The translations under genes and the position numbers were made by a program. From NCBI RefSeq assembly GCF_002118315.1, contig NZ_MTSZ01000003.1:1-64000 (forward strand): 64,000 nt of DNA, read 5' to 3'. This DNA is from Kiloniella majae. Lineage in GTDB: Bacteria; Pseudomonadota; Alphaproteobacteria; Kiloniellales; Kiloniellaceae. Positions 35,663 through 46,794 of the stretch are shown piece by piece. The notes beneath the pieces are model-generated. The model made no database searches. It saw only the letters and a program-made list of their open reading frames with translations, and was not told the origin of the DNA. Positions within the stretch are counted from its first letter, which is position 1. Every line of letters begins with the position of its first letter.

Positions 35663-37324
35663 CTAAGCACTTATCGCTTCTTGATTGACAACCTCCAGAT
35701 CAAAAGCGGCTTTGATCAAGGCCTGAGTATAGGCGGTTTGTGGAGCTTCAAAAATTTCCTTTGCCGTACCGGTCTCGACTGCTTTGCCATCTTTCATGAC
35801 GATGACATTATCTGCCAGTGTGCGGACCACCTTTAAATCGTGGCTTATGAAAAGATAGGTGAGGTTATGTTTGACTTGTAGGCTGCGCAGTAGGTCGACG
35901 ATCTGTGCCTGAACAGACATATCAAGCGCCGAAGTGGGTTCGTCCAGCACTAGAAAACGAGGTTTCAGGACCATGGCACGAGCGATCGCAATTCTTTGGC
36001 GTTGCCCCCCTGAAAACTCATGAGGATAACGGTGGCGATTTTCCGGATTAAGACCAACTTCGTTTAAGGCCTCTACAATCAACGCTTCTCTTTCTTTGGC
36101 GTTGCCGCCCAGTCGGTGAACCTTCAGCCCTTCTTCTATAATTTGTCCTATAGAGAGACGAGGACTGAGTGATCCGTAAGGGTCCTGGAAAACAATTTGC
36201 ATTTCCTGCCGAAGTGATCTGAGTTGTGATCCCTTGGTCTTGGCAATGGACTTTCCGTCAAAACGGATTGCGCCTTTACTTGATATCAAACGCAAGAGGG
36301 CAAGGCCTAAAGTTGTCTTTCCAGATCCTGATTCGCCGACAATGCCAATTGTATGCCCCTGTTGCAGGGTGAGGGATATGCCATCAACAGCCTTGATGTA
36401 ACTGACGGTTCTTCGCAATATTCCTCGCTTAACCGGGAAGTGAACCTTGATATCTTCACAGGCCATTATTTCTGGAGCTTCAGAATTGGCTTCGACAGGT
36501 TTTCCCTGAGGTTCTGCCGCGAGTAATTCCTGGGTATAAGCATGTTCTGGCTGCGAGAAGATTTTTTCTGTCGGGCCTTGCTCGACAATTTGCCCCTCTG
36601 TCATGACGCAAACACGGTCAGCCATTTTTCTGACAATACCAAGGTCATGGGTAATCAACAGAATAGACATGCCCAGCTTGTCTTGGAGCTCTTTCAATAG
36701 TTCAAGAATTTGCGCCTGAATGGTGACGTCCAGCGCCGTTGTTGGTTCATCTGCAATCAAAAGATCCGGTTCATTGGCGAGTGCCATGGCGATCATGACA
36801 CGTTGGCGCTGTCCTCCAGACAGCTCGTGTGGATAGGATTTGAGACGTCCGGCCGGGTTTTTGATGCCGACCAGTTTCAGAAGCTCGAGAGTACGTTTCC
36901 GTGCTTCTATCTTACTCATGCCCTTATGCACAAAAAGGACTTCGTTGATTTGCTTCTCGATTGTATGTAGCGGGTTCAACGATGTCATGGGTTCCTGAAA
37001 GATAATCGAAATCTTGTTCCCACGGATATCCCGCATGGTGGCATCATCAGCACCAATGATTTCCTTGCCCCTGTACTTTATAGAGCTTCCTTGTGGATGC
37101 TGGGCCTGAGGGTAAGGCAGTAATTGCAATATGGACAGTGCGCTGACGGATTTTCCTGATCCGGACTCTCCCACAAGAGCAACCGTTTGCCCTTCCATTA
37201 ACTTGTAAGTAATGCCTGCGACAGCATCGACAGTTTCTTCTTCCCCGTGAAACTGTACCGAAAGGCTGGTGATGTCCAAGAGAGCTTGTTCTTCTTCGGT
37301 GGAATTATCAACGAGAACACTCAT
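35663..37324 (-). CDS. yejF: peptide ABC transporter ATPase, dual-domain (YejF-like)
   Basis: A 553-residue protein with two complete ABC ATPase domains. First domain: Walker [13 protein letters not shown] (~55), signature LSGGQRQRV, Walker [13 protein letters not shown]. Second: Walker [13 protein letters not shown] (~330), signature [12 protein letters not shown], Walker [13 protein letters not shown]. This fused arrangement is that of YejF/DppDF-type peptide importers. Its ATG overlaps the stop of the upstream permease gene (ATGA at 37321-37324). It is the last gene of a four-gene yejABEF operon. Confidence 0.93.
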   Translation of the reverse strand: MSVLVDNSTEEEQALLDITSLSVQFHGEEETVDAVAGITYKLMEGQTVALVGESGSGKSVSALSILQLLPYPQAQHPQGSSIKYRGKEIIGADDATMRDIRGNKISIIFQEPMTSLNPLHTIEKQINEVLFVHKGMSKIEARKRTLELLKLVGIKNPAGRLKSYPHELSGGQRQRVMIAMALANEPDLLIADEPTTALDVTIQAQILELLKELQDKLGMSILLITHDLGIVRKMADRVCVMTEGQIVEQGPTEKIFSQPEHAYTQELLAAEPQGKPVEANSEAPEIMACEDIKVHFPVKRGILRRTVSYIKAVDGISLTLQQGHTIGIVGESGSGKTTLGLALLRLISSKGAIRFDGKSIAKTKGSQLRSLRQEMQIVFQDPYGSLSPRLSIGQIIEEGLKVHRLGGNAKEREALIVEALNEVGLNPENRHRYPHEFSGGQRQRIAIARAMVLKPRFLVLDEPTSALDMSVQAQIVDLLRSLQVKHNLTYLFISHDLKVVRTLADNVIVMKDGKAVETGTAKEIFEAPQTAYTQALIKAAFDLEVVNQEAISA

Positions 37325-38388
37325 GAGCGATCTCCATTAAAAAGCTTTCTGGGGTCAAAGGCATCACGGACCGCTTCACCAATAAACACCAAGAGGCTGA
37401 GCATTATCGCGAGCGAGACAAAGGCGGTTAAGCCTAACCACGGTGCTTGAAGGTTTGCCTTCCCTTGAGCGAGGAGTTCGCCCAGAGATGCTGATCCTGC
37501 TGGAAGACCTAGCCCAAGAAAATCAAGAGAAGTTAGCCCCGTAATTGCTGCCGTTAACGTGAAGGGGAGAAAGGTAAGTGTCGCAACAATAGCATTGGGG
37601 AGAATATGGCGGTACATGATCATTCTATCGCTAACCCCCAGCGCTTTTGCCGACCTGATGTAGTCATAGTTTCGTACTTTGAGAAACTCGGCCCTGACGA
37701 CACCAACAAAGCCGACCCAACTAAAGAGCATTAAGATACCCAGAAGCGTCCAGAAACTTGGCACGAGAACGGAGCTGACAATAATGAGAATATAGAGGGT
37801 TGGAAGACCGCTCCAAATTTCAATAAAACGCTGGGCAATGAGATCAAGAACACCCCCAAAGTAACCTTGGATAGCGCCAGCTGTTACACCGATAACGGCG
37901 CTGATTGCTGTTAATAACAGGCCAAATAAAATTGATATACGCATACCGTAGAGAAGACGAGCAACAACATCCCGAGCCTGATCGTCTGTCCCGAGCCAAT
38001 GATCAAAATCAGGGGCAGAAGGCGCGGGCGTGGGGAGCTTGTAGGCCACAGTTTTGTAGTTGTATTGAATTAGCGGCCAGATCATCCATCCCTTAGCTGA
38101 AATCAGGTTTTGAACATAGGGATCGTGATAATCCGTTTCTGTTTTGAATTCTCCACCAAAATGAGTTTCAGGTAGAGCTTGCACAATCGGGAAATATGCT
38201 TGGTCGTCATAGAAAACGATAATCGGTTTATCATTGGCAATGATTTCTGCGAGCAGGCTCAATCCGAAAAGAACAATAAAAATCCAAAGAGACCAATATC
38301 CACGGCGATTTTTTTTGAAATTCTGCAACCGCCTTTGATTCATCGGGGCGAGTGTTATGCCAAATAATTTTTGTGAATCACCTCGCAT
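37321..38388 (-). CDS. yejE: peptide ABC transporter permease (YejE-like)
   Basis: A 355-residue inner-membrane permease from ATG 38388, just after an in-frame TTG at 38391. One N-terminal helix (SLWIFIVLFGLSLLAEIIA) is followed by a long periplasmic segment rich in aromatic residues, then a BPD permease domain with about five helices and the EAA-type loop around RSAKALGVSDRMIMYRHILPN. The long periplasmic loop is typical of YejE. It overlaps yejF by four bases. Confidence 0.92.
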   Translation of the reverse strand: MRGDSQKLFGITLAPMNQRRLQNFKKNRRGYWSLWIFIVLFGLSLLAEIIANDKPIIVFYDDQAYFPIVQALPETHFGGEFKTETDYHDPYVQNLISAKGWMIWPLIQYNYKTVAYKLPTPAPSAPDFDHWLGTDDQARDVVARLLYGMRISILFGLLLTAISAVIGVTAGAIQGYFGGVLDLIAQRFIEIWSGLPTLYILIIVSSVLVPSFWTLLGILMLFSWVGFVGVVRAEFLKVRNYDYIRSAKALGVSDRMIMYRHILPNAIVATLTFLPFTLTAAITGLTSLDFLGLGLPAGSASLGELLAQGKANLQAPWLGLTAFVSLAIMLSLLVFIGEAVRDAFDPRKLFNGDRS

Positions 38389-38391
38389 CAA

Positions 38392-39489
38392 TCATCCCTC
38401 TCTACTTTCAAAGTCAATTCTGGGATCGACAAGCATGTAAGCAAGATCACCAATGATATTCATAAGCAGCCCAACAAGGGTGAAGAAGTAAAGTGTGCCA
38501 AAAATAATAGGATAATCACGATTGAAAACCGCTTCAAAGCCTAGGCGACCTAGACCATCCAGAGAGAAGATAACTTCGATTAATACTGATCCCGTAAAGA
38601 GAACACCAATGAAGCTTGCGGGGAAGGCTGCAATGACGATGAGCATGGCATTTCGGAAGACATGACCGTAAAGAACGCGGCTTTCCGTCAGGCCTTTTGC
38701 CCGTGCCGTTGTGACGTATTGCTGACCAATCTGATCCAGAAACGAATTCTTGGTCAGCATTGTCAAACTGGCGAAACCACCGATCACCATAGCTGTGACA
38801 GGCAGAATGATGTGATGCAGATAGTCAAGTATCTTATTGGGTGTCGAAAGCTCATCCCAGTTATCTGATGTCAATCCACTAAGAGGGAAGATTGTAAGGT
38901 AACTGCCCCCGGCAAACACAACGAGTAGAAGAACTGCAAAGATAAATCCGGGAATGGCATAGCCAACGATAATGATGCCACTGGTCCAGATATCAAAAGA
39001 AGATCCATCGCGAATGGCCTTCTTTATGCCAAGAGGAATAGAGATCAGATATACAAGTAATGTGGTCCAGAGTCCCAGAGAAATAGAAACAGGCATTTTG
39101 TCGATAACAAGGTCAATAACTTGCCGATCCCGAAAGAAACTCTCGCCAAAATCGAAGGTTAAATAGTTACCCATCATGACGATAAACTGTTCATGTAAGG
39201 GCTTATCCAGGCCAAATTGTGCTTCGAGTTCTTTGATTAGTTCTGGGTCCAGCCCTTGTGCGCCTTTATACTTGCTGGTGTTCGCGGCTTCCGTATCACT
39301 GACCGGGGCCAGATCATCTTTGTTTTGAGTTATGCGTTCTGATATTTCTGCGCCTTGGCCTGACAGCTTGGCGAGAACCTGCTCTACTGGTCCACCTGGA
39401 GCAAGCTGAATGATGGCGAAATTCAAAATCATGATTCCCAGAAGTGTTGGGATCATCAGTAAAAGTCTGCGAACAATATAGGCCAGCAT
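38392..39489 (-). CDS. yejB: peptide ABC transporter permease (YejB-like)
   Basis: A 365-residue permease. N-terminal [20 protein letters not shown], then LAPGGPVEQ, a periplasmic insertion, and a permease core containing the EAA loop [24 protein letters not shown]. The match to the YejB/DppB type is clear. Its ATG overlaps the stop of yejA (TAATG at 39487-39491), implying translational coupling. Confidence 0.93.
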   Translation of the reverse strand: MLAYIVRRLLLMIPTLLGIMILNFAIIQLAPGGPVEQVLAKLSGQGAEISERITQNKDDLAPVSDTEAANTSKYKGAQGLDPELIKELEAQFGLDKPLHEQFIVMMGNYLTFDFGESFFRDRQVIDLVIDKMPVSISLGLWTTLLVYLISIPLGIKKAIRDGSSFDIWTSGIIIVGYAIPGFIFAVLLLVVFAGGSYLTIFPLSGLTSDNWDELSTPNKILDYLHHIILPVTAMVIGGFASLTMLTKNSFLDQIGQQYVTTARAKGLTESRVLYGHVFRNAMLIVIAAFPASFIGVLFTGSVLIEVIFSLDGLGRLGFEAVFNRDYPIIFGTLYFFTLVGLLMNIIGDLAYMLVDPRIDFESREG

Positions 39490-41597
39490 TAGATTTGCCC
39501 CCTGTTACGTCGACGTCTTCGAATAAGCCAGCGACCAATAATCAACAGGCTGATGCCGAGTGCATAGGGCCGCCAGTTATCTTTTTTGAAAAAAGCATTG
39601 GGATCGGCGAAGATCTGAAAGGTGAAAAGATCTTTCAGTGTTTTGGGGTTCAGGCCCAGTTTTTCGAAGTTATTCAAAAAGGTATCAACAATTAACGGAT
39701 CAAAAAATGGCTCATTAGTTTCTGATGTTTCGGTAACGGGTGGTTCATTAGTTTTAGTCGCGTCAGCTTCTTGTGTAAGTTCGTTCTTTGCCATTGAGGT
39801 CATCAATGCAGCTTCTTTATCGCTATCAAACCACCAATAAGATGTACTGGTTCCACGCCAGGGCGTTACTTCAGGGTGTGAAAATTTATCCCAGTAAAGC
39901 ACACGATCATCTTCGGTATGGAACTGTGGAATAACGTAATAACCCCAGAGTAAAACCCTGTCGAGGGCTCTAACGGTTGCGACCAATTCCTTACGATCAT
40001 CAGCATTCGCGATGGCTTCTACCAGTTCATCGATAACAGGATCTTTGATGCCTGCAAAATTGCCGCTTCCCTTTTTATCTGCGGTTTCGCTTGTCCAAAA
40101 TCCACGCTGCTCTGTGCCGGGGGTGATGCTGGCAGAAAGTTTAATAATAACGATATCGTAGTCAAAATCTCTGATACGGTTTATGTATTGGGATCGATCA
40201 ACAAGCCGAATTCTGGCATCGATACCAAGCTTGCTTAAACTTGTTACGAAGGGAAGTATGGTTCTTTCCATGCCTTTGGATGAAACGAGCATTTCAAAGG
40301 CCATCTGCTCGCCGGTTTTATTATTTACCAGTTTCAGGTCCTTTACGACCCAACCTGCTTCGGCGAGAAGTTCGAAAGCTTTGCGATAGTTATGCCGGGG
40401 CCATCCATTTCCATCAGATGTGGGGACATGAAATGTTTCGGTAAAAAGGCTATCAGGTATTTTGCCGCGATACTGTTCGAGTATTTCCAACTCGCGACCC
40501 TTGGGAATTCCTGTTGAAGATAATTCTGAGTTTCCAAAATAATTTGTTGTGCGTGTTAACAGACCGAAAGATAAATTCTTATTGGACCATTCAAAGTCAT
40601 AGACATATCCGATGGCTTCTCTGACTTTAGGATCTTTGAAAATGTCCCGACGCGTGTTGTAGAAAAAACCCTGAATTCCCTGAGGGCGTTTATGAGGGAT
40701 TGATTCTTTTTTAAGCCAGCCCTTCGTTATAGCAGGGACATCATAATCTTGTGCCCAGGCGCTAGATGAACGTTCGTTCCGATAGTCTATTTCCCCTGAT
40801 TTGATCGCAAGCTTGATGACATCATCATCATGATAGTAGGTGGACTTTATCTTATCGAAATTATCCTGCCCTTTGTTTACAGGTAGATCTTTTCCCCAGT
40901 AATCTTTTACGCGTTCTTGGACTACATATCGGCCAGCTTCAAAGTCGGTTATTTTATAGGGGCCACTTCCCAGAGGTGGTTCGAGCGTGCTTTTGGAAAA
41001 ATCTCTGCTTTCCCAATAATGCTTGGCAAGGATTGGTAAAGATCCGGCACGAATGGGGAATTCTCTGTTCCCCGGTTCACCCGAAGTAAACTTAACCTGA
41101 TTATCTCCGACCTTTTCGACATTCTTTAGGATGGCGTAATAGTTTTTTACGTAAGGTCCGGCGTCATTGCGTATCGTTTCCCATGAAAAGATAACATCGT
41201 CGACTGTTATGGGAACGCCGTCGTGCCATTTTGCTTCTGGGCGCAGGGTGAAGATGACCCAGGATCTGTCTTCCGGCCATTCAAGACTTTCAGCGATTAA
41301 TCCATATGCGCTGGCTGCTTCATCAGCACTCGAGACTAAGAGGCTTTCTGGCGTAAAGCCTGGACCAGGGACCCCCTTAATAATGTAGGGGTTAAAGCTG
41401 TCAAAGGTGCCTTCGCTGGCAATACGAATCTCACCACCTTTTGGCGCATCAGGATTTACATAATTAAAATGGGTGAAGTCAGCGGGGTAACTTGGTTCCC
41501 CATGAATCGCGATGCCGTGGGATTTTGTCGTTTGTGCGGTAGCTGAAAACGGCAAGAAGACGCAGAGGACAAAGTTGACCAGAAAGAGTGCGCGCAT
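39489..41597 (-). CDS. yejA: YejA-like peptide-binding protein with C-terminal membrane anchor
   Basis: A 702-residue extracytoplasmic protein with signal peptide (~1-21, ATAQ). Residues ~25-600 are a family-5 solute-binding domain: [53 protein letters not shown]-like [16 protein letters not shown]. YejA homologues usually stop near 600 residues. Here a Thr/Glu-rich linker follows, then a predicted membrane helix at about 675-691 ([17 protein letters not shown]) and a terminal [10 protein letters not shown]. This would tether the binding protein in the inner membrane with the basic tail in the cytoplasm. It heads the yejABEF operon. Confidence 0.9.
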   Translation of the reverse strand: MRALFLVNFVLCVFLPFSATAQTTKSHGIAIHGEPSYPADFTHFNYVNPDAPKGGEIRIASEGTFDSFNPYIIKGVPGPGFTPESLLVSSADEAASAYGLIAESLEWPEDRSWVIFTLRPEAKWHDGVPITVDDVIFSWETIRNDAGPYVKNYYAILKNVEKVGDNQVKFTSGEPGNREFPIRAGSLPILAKHYWESRDFSKSTLEPPLGSGPYKITDFEAGRYVVQERVKDYWGKDLPVNKGQDNFDKIKSTYYHDDDVIKLAIKSGEIDYRNERSSSAWAQDYDVPAITKGWLKKESIPHKRPQGIQGFFYNTRRDIFKDPKVREAIGYVYDFEWSNKNLSFGLLTRTTNYFGNSELSSTGIPKGRELEILEQYRGKIPDSLFTETFHVPTSDGNGWPRHNYRKAFELLAEAGWVVKDLKLVNNKTGEQMAFEMLVSSKGMERTILPFVTSLSKLGIDARIRLVDRSQYINRIRDFDYDIVIIKLSASITPGTEQRGFWTSETADKKGSGNFAGIKDPVIDELVEAIANADDRKELVATVRALDRVLLWGYYVIPQFHTEDDRVLYWDKFSHPEVTPWRGTSTSYWWFDSDKEAALMTSMAKNELTQEADATKTNEPPVTETSETNEPFFDPLIVDTFLNNFEKLGLNPKTLKDLFTFQIFADPNAFFKKDNWRPYALGISLLIIGRWLIRRRRRNRGQI

Positions 41598-41818
41598 CGT
41601 CTTGTCATAACCCCCGGAATATTTGTTTAGAGGGCGAAGGCCCCTAGGTGGACAGTCTGAGGTGTTTTGGTTTTATGATCAAGGACTTCGTTAACCATTT
41701 TTCGTACCTCAAACAAAGTTGAACGAGGATATTGGCAGGTGAGTAATGAAAAATGGTTAACAAAACTAAATTCAATTTTAGGGTGAGGTGACCATAAAGG
41801 CTGATAGAACCTCTATGA

Positions 41819-43231
41819 TTAAGCTTCAGGTCGTTCTGCTGGAGTAGAGGAAAAAGGCAAAGACAGGACATAAATACTCAGTGCTGCGATAATGCCAGGA
41901 AAGCCTTCATACACAGTTGCATTCAACCCGGTTTCCCGCCATAGGAGGGCAACGCCCATCCCTACGGCCATCATAACCAATGTAGTGGCTTGAGAAGGAC
42001 GTCCGCCAAGTGCCAAGACAATGACAACAGGCCCAATAGAGCAGGCAAGAGCAGACCAGGCAAAAATAACAAGGGTAAAAACATTAGCAGATGCGACAAG
42101 CCCCAAAACCAAGGCCAGGATAACGACTATGGCTGTTGCAATTCGACGGGCACCGATACCACGACCAACAATTTTGAAGTCTTCGCTCAAAACAGCGGAG
42201 CAGCTTAAAATTTGACTATCAGCTGTGGACATTGCAGCTGCGAAGACGCCACCAATGATGATCCCTACGGCAAATCCGGGTAACAGAACGTCAGCTAACA
42301 TAGGTAAAACCAGCTCGGCATCCAAAGAGCCTGTATCTGGTATATATAACCTCGCAGCTAAACCTACTGTTATTGAAACCAATAGGAAGATACCGCTCCA
42401 GGTAAAATAAATTACACCGGTTTTGCGAATGTGGTCGGGGTTATCCAACGCCATAAATCGCACCATAACGTGGGGTTGCCCCACAACGCCAATCCCATTG
42501 AAAAGCCATCCAAAACCAAAAAGTGCCATTGCTTCTAAAGACCCGAAGCGCTCACTTCCCAAGTCCAAGAAAGAAGGCGACACATTATTAAGGGCCTCAT
42601 GAAAAGGAACGAGACCTCCATTGGCGACAATGGCGGAAACCAAAAGCAAAGCCATTGCAAACATCATTAGAATGGATTGCCCCGCATCAGTCCAAATCGA
42701 AGCTCTTAATCCGCCTGTAAAGCAATAGGTAAGTATGACGCCGGCACCGACAATCGATCCGACATAATACTCCCATCCAAAGAGGACATGAAGAGCTTTA
42801 CTACCAGCATTGAATTGTGCGGCTGCGTAGGTCAGAAGGAAGACGAGCGTGATAAGGGCTACAGTAACGCGAAGGATGCGATAATTTCCCCCAGGCCAAA
42901 GGGAGATAAGTTCTGCAAAGCTTAAAGCGCCTGTTCGGGCTGTGGCTTCACTGACCTTCTTGTGAACAAAAAAGAAGGCCAGAAGATCGCCAAAAAAGAA
43001 ACCAAAGGCAATCCATATCGCAGAAAGACCGTGGGTATAAACATATCCCATCAGCCCAATAAATATATATCCGCTATATTTGGTCGCGGCAGCAGAAAGC
43101 GCTGTTAGAAGGGGAGAAACATCCCTTTCCGCCAGTAGATAATCTTGTTTTGTTGGAGAGGACCATCTTGAGGACCAAATGCCGATAATGGCAAACAAGC
43201 CAAGACAAAGCACAAAACTTATAATGTCCAT
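41819..43231 (-). CDS. sodium:solute symporter (SSS/PutP-like)
   Basis: A 470-residue membrane protein with about 13 helices. ATG 43231 (GGGGA upstream) is preferred to TTG 43255. Family features: ISFVLCLGLFAIIGIWSSR, LSAAATKYSGYIFIGLMGY, YCFTGGLRASIWTDAGQS and AAAMSTADSQILSCSAVLSED, where the STAD segment forms part of the Na2 site. It imports an organic solute with sodium; proline-like substrates are common but unproven here. It is upstream of the yej operon on the same strand, with a 221-base gap (41598-41818) that shows no further gene. Confidence 0.9.
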   Translation of the reverse strand: MDIISFVLCLGLFAIIGIWSSRWSSPTKQDYLLAERDVSPLLTALSAAATKYSGYIFIGLMGYVYTHGLSAIWIAFGFFFGDLLAFFFVHKKVSEATARTGALSFAELISLWPGGNYRILRVTVALITLVFLLTYAAAQFNAGSKALHVLFGWEYYVGSIVGAGVILTYCFTGGLRASIWTDAGQSILMMFAMALLLVSAIVANGGLVPFHEALNNVSPSFLDLGSERFGSLEAMALFGFGWLFNGIGVVGQPHVMVRFMALDNPDHIRKTGVIYFTWSGIFLLVSITVGLAARLYIPDTGSLDAELVLPMLADVLLPGFAVGIIIGGVFAAAMSTADSQILSCSAVLSEDFKIVGRGIGARRIATAIVVILALVLGLVASANVFTLVIFAWSALACSIGPVVIVLALGGRPSQATTLVMMAVGMGVALLWRETGLNATVYEGFPGIIAALSIYVLSLPFSSTPAERPEA

Positions 43232-43354
43232 CAAGAGATCCCCGTAAAAACTCAATCATCCAATGTGCGTAAATATGTACAATAAATGTTATTGTTGCAA
43301 AGAACTTGCACAGGACACAGAGGCTAGAGAATACATATCCAGATTATCTTGCTG

Positions 43355-44152
43355 CTATGCGTTGATCAGTTTGCAAACTTCTTGATGCACACGAACATCG
43401 CCAGCTGCGATGACTTTACCATCAGAATGCATGCCAAGGGCATTGCCTTCCCAATCCGTCATGATCCCCCCCGCACCAGTGAGGATAGGGACTTGCGCCA
43501 GAAAATCATAGACCCCCATACCAGCCTCAACCGTTAGATCAATCAAACCACTACTAACGAGGCCATAGTTATAACAATCTCCTCCGAAGAGAGACATTTT
43601 GGTATTTTTGCGAACCCTGTCGAACTTTGGAAACTCATCTTCTTTGAATAGATGGGGCGAGGTGGTTGCAATTGTGGCGTCAGATAGTTTGGCACAATCG
43701 CGTGTGGTTGCCTCAGTGATACCCCTGAAATCCTTAAAAAGGGTTTTGTGTCCTGTTGCACCGACCCAGCGTTCCCCCAGAACAGGCATTGCCAGAATAC
43801 CCATGATAGGCTGGTTGTTACGCAAAAGAGCAACAAGGGTACCAAAAATAGCATGCCCGGAAATAAAACTCCGAGTGCCGTCTATTGGATCCAGTGCCCA
43901 GACAAATTCTGCATCCAGTTTTTCCGATCCATGTTCCTCGCCAACAATCCCATGATCTGGATAGGCAGTGTTGATGAGGTCACGCATGGCGCTTTCTGCA
44001 TTTCTGTCTGCGATCGTAACCGGTGAGTCATCGCTTTTCCCCTCAATATCAAGTGGCTGCCTGAAATGTTTGAGGATAACGTCCTGCGCTGCGTCGCAAA
44101 GCTTTTCGCCAAGCTGTATAAATTCATTGGGACAAAGGAAATCGGAACTCAT
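43355..44152 (-). CDS. hisN: inositol-monophosphatase-family histidinol-phosphatase
   Basis: A 265-residue Mg-dependent phosphatase of the IMPase fold. Metal motifs: GEEHG (Glu), WALDPIDGTRSFISG, and a C-terminal GVYDFLAQVPILTGAGG. The central GGDCYNYGLVSSG is characteristic of the HisN branch, which dephosphorylates L-histidinol phosphate in histidine synthesis in many alphaproteobacteria. No other his genes are nearby, so activity on another sugar phosphate cannot be excluded. It lies downstream of the cytochrome c gene, with a terminator between. Confidence 0.82.
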   Translation of the reverse strand: MSSDFLCPNEFIQLGEKLCDAAQDVILKHFRQPLDIEGKSDDSPVTIADRNAESAMRDLINTAYPDHGIVGEEHGSEKLDAEFVWALDPIDGTRSFISGHAIFGTLVALLRNNQPIMGILAMPVLGERWVGATGHKTLFKDFRGITEATTRDCAKLSDATIATTSPHLFKEDEFPKFDRVRKNTKMSLFGGDCYNYGLVSSGLIDLTVEAGMGVYDFLAQVPILTGAGGIMTDWEGNALGMHSDGKVIAAGDVRVHQEVCKLINA

Positions 44153-44221
44153 TGTATGGGGATCCTGTTTGAAATCTGATTTAGCTCGTCGTAATCAAAT
44201 TTTTCTTTTAGTTGCGGGACA

Positions 44222-44252
44222 TAAAAAAGGCGACCCGTTGGGCCGCCTTTTC
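44222..44252 (-). terminator. terminator after the cytochrome c gene
   Basis: AAGGCG-A-CCC (44227-44236) pairs with GGG-C-CGCCTT (44240-44249), one A-C mismatch and a 3-base loop. Read leftward it is followed by the U run from AAAAAA at 44223-44228. It lies 20 bases past the cytochrome stop. Confidence 0.75.
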
Positions 44253-44271
44253 GAAGACTTAAATTCTCAGC

Positions 44272-44814
44272 TTACTCAGGTAGAGCCGCCGGATTGTCAC
44301 TTTGCTCACGCATGTAGGCGATCAGGTTCGCACGGGCATCAACTTTTTTGAGGCCTGCAAAACCCATCTTTGTTCCCGGTGCAAAAGCTTTTGGCTTGGT
44401 CAGGAATTCGTTGAGAGCTTCATAGTCCCATGTTTCAGTATTCATTGCAGTTAGGGCATCAGAGTAAGAATAACCATCTACCGCAGCACGTTGTGCGCCA
44501 ACAATACCCCAAAGCGCAGGGCCAACTTTGTTTGCTCCCCCACTTTCAATCGTGTGGCAGGAAGCACATTTCTTAAATCCTTTTGCGCCTGCAGCAACAT
44601 CAGCAGAAGCAAGAAGGGCGCTTACAGGTTCAATAACCGGGCCAGCAGGGGCTGTAGATGCTACTTCAGCACCGCTATCAGCGACTTCAACCTTATAGGC
44701 ATTTTCTTCCAAATCTTTTGGTTGGTAGAGCATATTTGCTGCAAAACCAGATGCCATTAAGATGATGCCGGCAGTTAGTACTGAGGCAAAAGCCTTATTA
44801 TTCTCTAAAGACAT
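44272..44814 (-). CDS. membrane-anchored class I cytochrome c (CycM/c552-like)
   Basis: A 180-residue protein from ATG 44814 (AGGAAG upstream). An uncleaved N-terminal anchor (SVLTAGIILMASGFAANML) is followed by an Ala/Pro linker and one cytochrome c domain with haem-binding CASCH (~84-88), GPALWGIVG and axial Met in GTKMGFAGL. It fits membrane-bound CycM-type carriers between the bc1 complex and oxidases. The gene is divergent from kdsB; the 248 bases between hold an AT-rich inverted structure (44926-44981) and presumably both promoters. Confidence 0.9.
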   Translation of the reverse strand: MSLENNKAFASVLTAGIILMASGFAANMLYQPKDLEENAYKVEVADSGAEVASTAPAGPVIEPVSALLASADVAAGAKGFKKCASCHTIESGGANKVGPALWGIVGAQRAAVDGYSYSDALTAMNTETWDYEALNEFLTKPKAFAPGTKMGFAGLKKVDARANLIAYMREQSDNPAALPE

Positions 44815-44925
44815 TCTTCCTGACCCTTTGGGCTTATATTTGAATTTCCGGCAGACAATAGCGTTCTGAAGCCAAGCATTCAATAGTTTCAATTGATTTT
44901 TGCCAAGCTTAAGCAGATTTTTTGA

Positions 44926-44981
44926 ATAGTTATAGTGAAAAAAGCGCAAAGCACTTTGTTTCGAAGCTTTTTCTTAACTAT
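44926..44981. repeat. AT-rich inverted structure between cytochrome c and kdsB genes
   Basis: Nested imperfect inverted repeats: ATAGTT (44926-44931) with AACTAT (44976-44981), GAAAAA-GC (44937-44945) with GCTTTTTC (44966-44973), and an inner CAAAG/CTTTG hairpin. It may be a cruciform or RNA hairpin in the divergent promoter region. Function not known. Confidence 0.35.
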
Positions 44982-45062
44982 GTTAGCGCGAAGAAAAGGA
45001 TTCTCTCCGTAAACAAAGCAGAGATGAATCCACGCGTTAAATTCAATTGTTAAAGGCCTTTC

Positions 45063-45821
45063 ATGTCCTGTCCGCAAAATCCTGTTGTTCTTATCCCTGC
45101 CCGTATGGCTTCTTCGCGCCTGCCAAATAAACCTTTGGCTGATATTGCTGGCTTGCCGATGATTGCCCAGTGTTATAACCGCGCGGTTGAAGCTGAACTC
45201 GGACCTGTTGTGGTTGCTTGCGCAGAACAGGAGATTGCGGACGCAATTGAAAAAATCGGCGGATATGCTGTTTTAACAGACCCTGATCATCCTTCTGGCT
45301 CAGATCGGATTCACGAGGCCCTGCAAAAGTTTGACCCGGAAAAAAAATACGATGCAATCATCAATGTGCAGGGGGATTTACCCACTGTTGAGCCGAGGTT
45401 GATCAGGCAAACGTTTGAGCTTTTGGCAACGAAGGGCGTCGATATCGGCACCTTGGCAGTTGAAATTTCTGAATTGGCTGAGCGAGATAACCCAAACGTT
45501 GTAAAGGCTGTCGCTGGCTTTGAAGAGGGGCAAACGGTCTCGCGCGCCCTTTATTTTACAAGAAGCAAGTCGCCTTGGGATGAGGGGAATGATGATCAAC
45601 CTCTCTATCATCATATTGGTATGTATGCCTATCGCCGGGAAGCTTTGGAAAAGTTTGTTACCCTGCCTGCATCGCCTTTGGAAAAACGTGAAAGATTAGA
45701 ACAGCTTCGAGCACTGGAATCCGGTATGCGTATTGATGTTGCTCTCGTTGACACTGTTCCTCTCGGGGTTGATACTCCTGCGGATCTTGAGAAGGCGAGG
45801 CAGATTCTCGCAGGATCTTGA
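45063..45821 (+). CDS. kdsB: 3-deoxy-manno-octulosonate cytidylyltransferase
   Basis: A 252-residue enzyme that joins Kdo to CMP for lipopolysaccharide core synthesis. N-terminal [20 protein letters not shown] binds the nucleotide; [17 protein letters not shown] and [16 protein letters not shown] carry the metal-binding Asp and substrate residues; [16 protein letters not shown] and [19 protein letters not shown] complete the family. It is followed after 91 bases by pheA on the same strand. Confidence 0.95.
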   Translation: MSCPQNPVVLIPARMASSRLPNKPLADIAGLPMIAQCYNRAVEAELGPVVVACAEQEIADAIEKIGGYAVLTDPDHPSGSDRIHEALQKFDPEKKYDAIINVQGDLPTVEPRLIRQTFELLATKGVDIGTLAVEISELAERDNPNVVKAVAGFEEGQTVSRALYFTRSKSPWDEGNDDQPLYHHIGMYAYRREALEKFVTLPASPLEKRERLEQLRALESGMRIDVALVDTVPLGVDTPADLEKARQILAGS

Positions 45822-45912
45822 GAGCTTTGAAGATCCAGGTGGTGGTATAACCAACGACCTGATTGAGCTGAGAAGCCAAAAACGATTAACAATATTATTA
45901 AGGCCTAAACCA

Positions 45913-46761
45913 ATGACCGATGCTGATAATCTGATCGCCTTTCAAGGCGTTAAAGGTGCAAACTCTGACATAGCCTGTCGTGCGGTATTTCCAGATATGG
46001 AAACACTGCCGTGCTACTCGTTTGAGGACACCTTTGCAGCAGTTCGGAATGGGAAAGCCCGCCTTGCAATGATTCCGATTGAAAATTCCAGTGCGGGACG
46101 CGTGGCCGATAATCACCATTTGATGCCAGAATCGGGATTACACATTATCGGTGAACACTATCAGAAAATTGAACATCAATTGCTTGCCCCTAAAGGCGCG
46201 ACCCTGGAAGGCTTACGTCAGGTTCACTCTCATGTTCAGGCTTTGGCGCAGTGTCGTGAGTTCCTGCGAGAACACGATATAGAGCCGATTGTTGCCGCTG
46301 ATACAGCAGGGGCTGCCGAGCAGGTTTCGTTGTGGAACAACAAGGATGTTGGTGCTATCGCAACCTCTATGGCTGGCGAAATATACGGCCTCGAAACATT
46401 GGGCACGGATGTAAACGATAACGCAGATAACACCACCCGCTTTTTGATTATGGCGCGGGACCCGATTGATCCCGATCCTAAGGGCGGTATGGTTGTGACG
46501 ACCTTCGTTTTTAAAGTACGATCAGTTCCTGCGGCGCTTTACAAAGCTTTGGGTGGCTTTGCAACGAATGGTGTCAATATTACCAAGCTTGAAAGCTATA
46601 TTACGGATGGAAGCTTTTCTGTGGCGCAGTTTTATGCGGATGTGGAGGGGCACCCATCAGAACGTCTGGTACGATTGGCGCTGGAAGAACTGAGCTTTTT
46701 CTCGAAAGAAGTTAAAATACTGGGGGTTTACCCTGCCAATTCTTTCAGGACACCATCTTGA
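45913..46761 (+). CDS. pheA: prephenate dehydratase
   Basis: A 282-residue monofunctional enzyme; ATG 45913 begins the homologous chain (LIAFQGVKGANSD), while a longer frame reaching into kdsB is an overlap. The catalytic domain includes MIPIENSSAGRVADNHHLM, KIEHQLLAPKGA and the Thr-Arg-Phe motif in NTTRFLIMARD. A C-terminal ACT domain with GVNITKLESYI gives phenylalanine feedback control. It converts prephenate to phenylpyruvate. A terminator shared with the convergent nudC follows. Confidence 0.95.
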   Translation: MTDADNLIAFQGVKGANSDIACRAVFPDMETLPCYSFEDTFAAVRNGKARLAMIPIENSSAGRVADNHHLMPESGLHIIGEHYQKIEHQLLAPKGATLEGLRQVHSHVQALAQCREFLREHDIEPIVAADTAGAAEQVSLWNNKDVGAIATSMAGEIYGLETLGTDVNDNADNTTRFLIMARDPIDPDPKGGMVVTTFVFKVRSVPAALYKALGGFATNGVNITKLESYITDGSFSVAQFYADVEGHPSERLVRLALEELSFFSKEVKILGVYPANSFRTPS

Positions 46762-46794
46762 TATTTAAAGCTTCACTGAGATTGAAGACAAAAG

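Noticed and set aside
45733-45912. Longer pheA start inside kdsB
   Set aside because: The extension overlaps kdsB by about 90 bases and does not resemble prephenate dehydratases.
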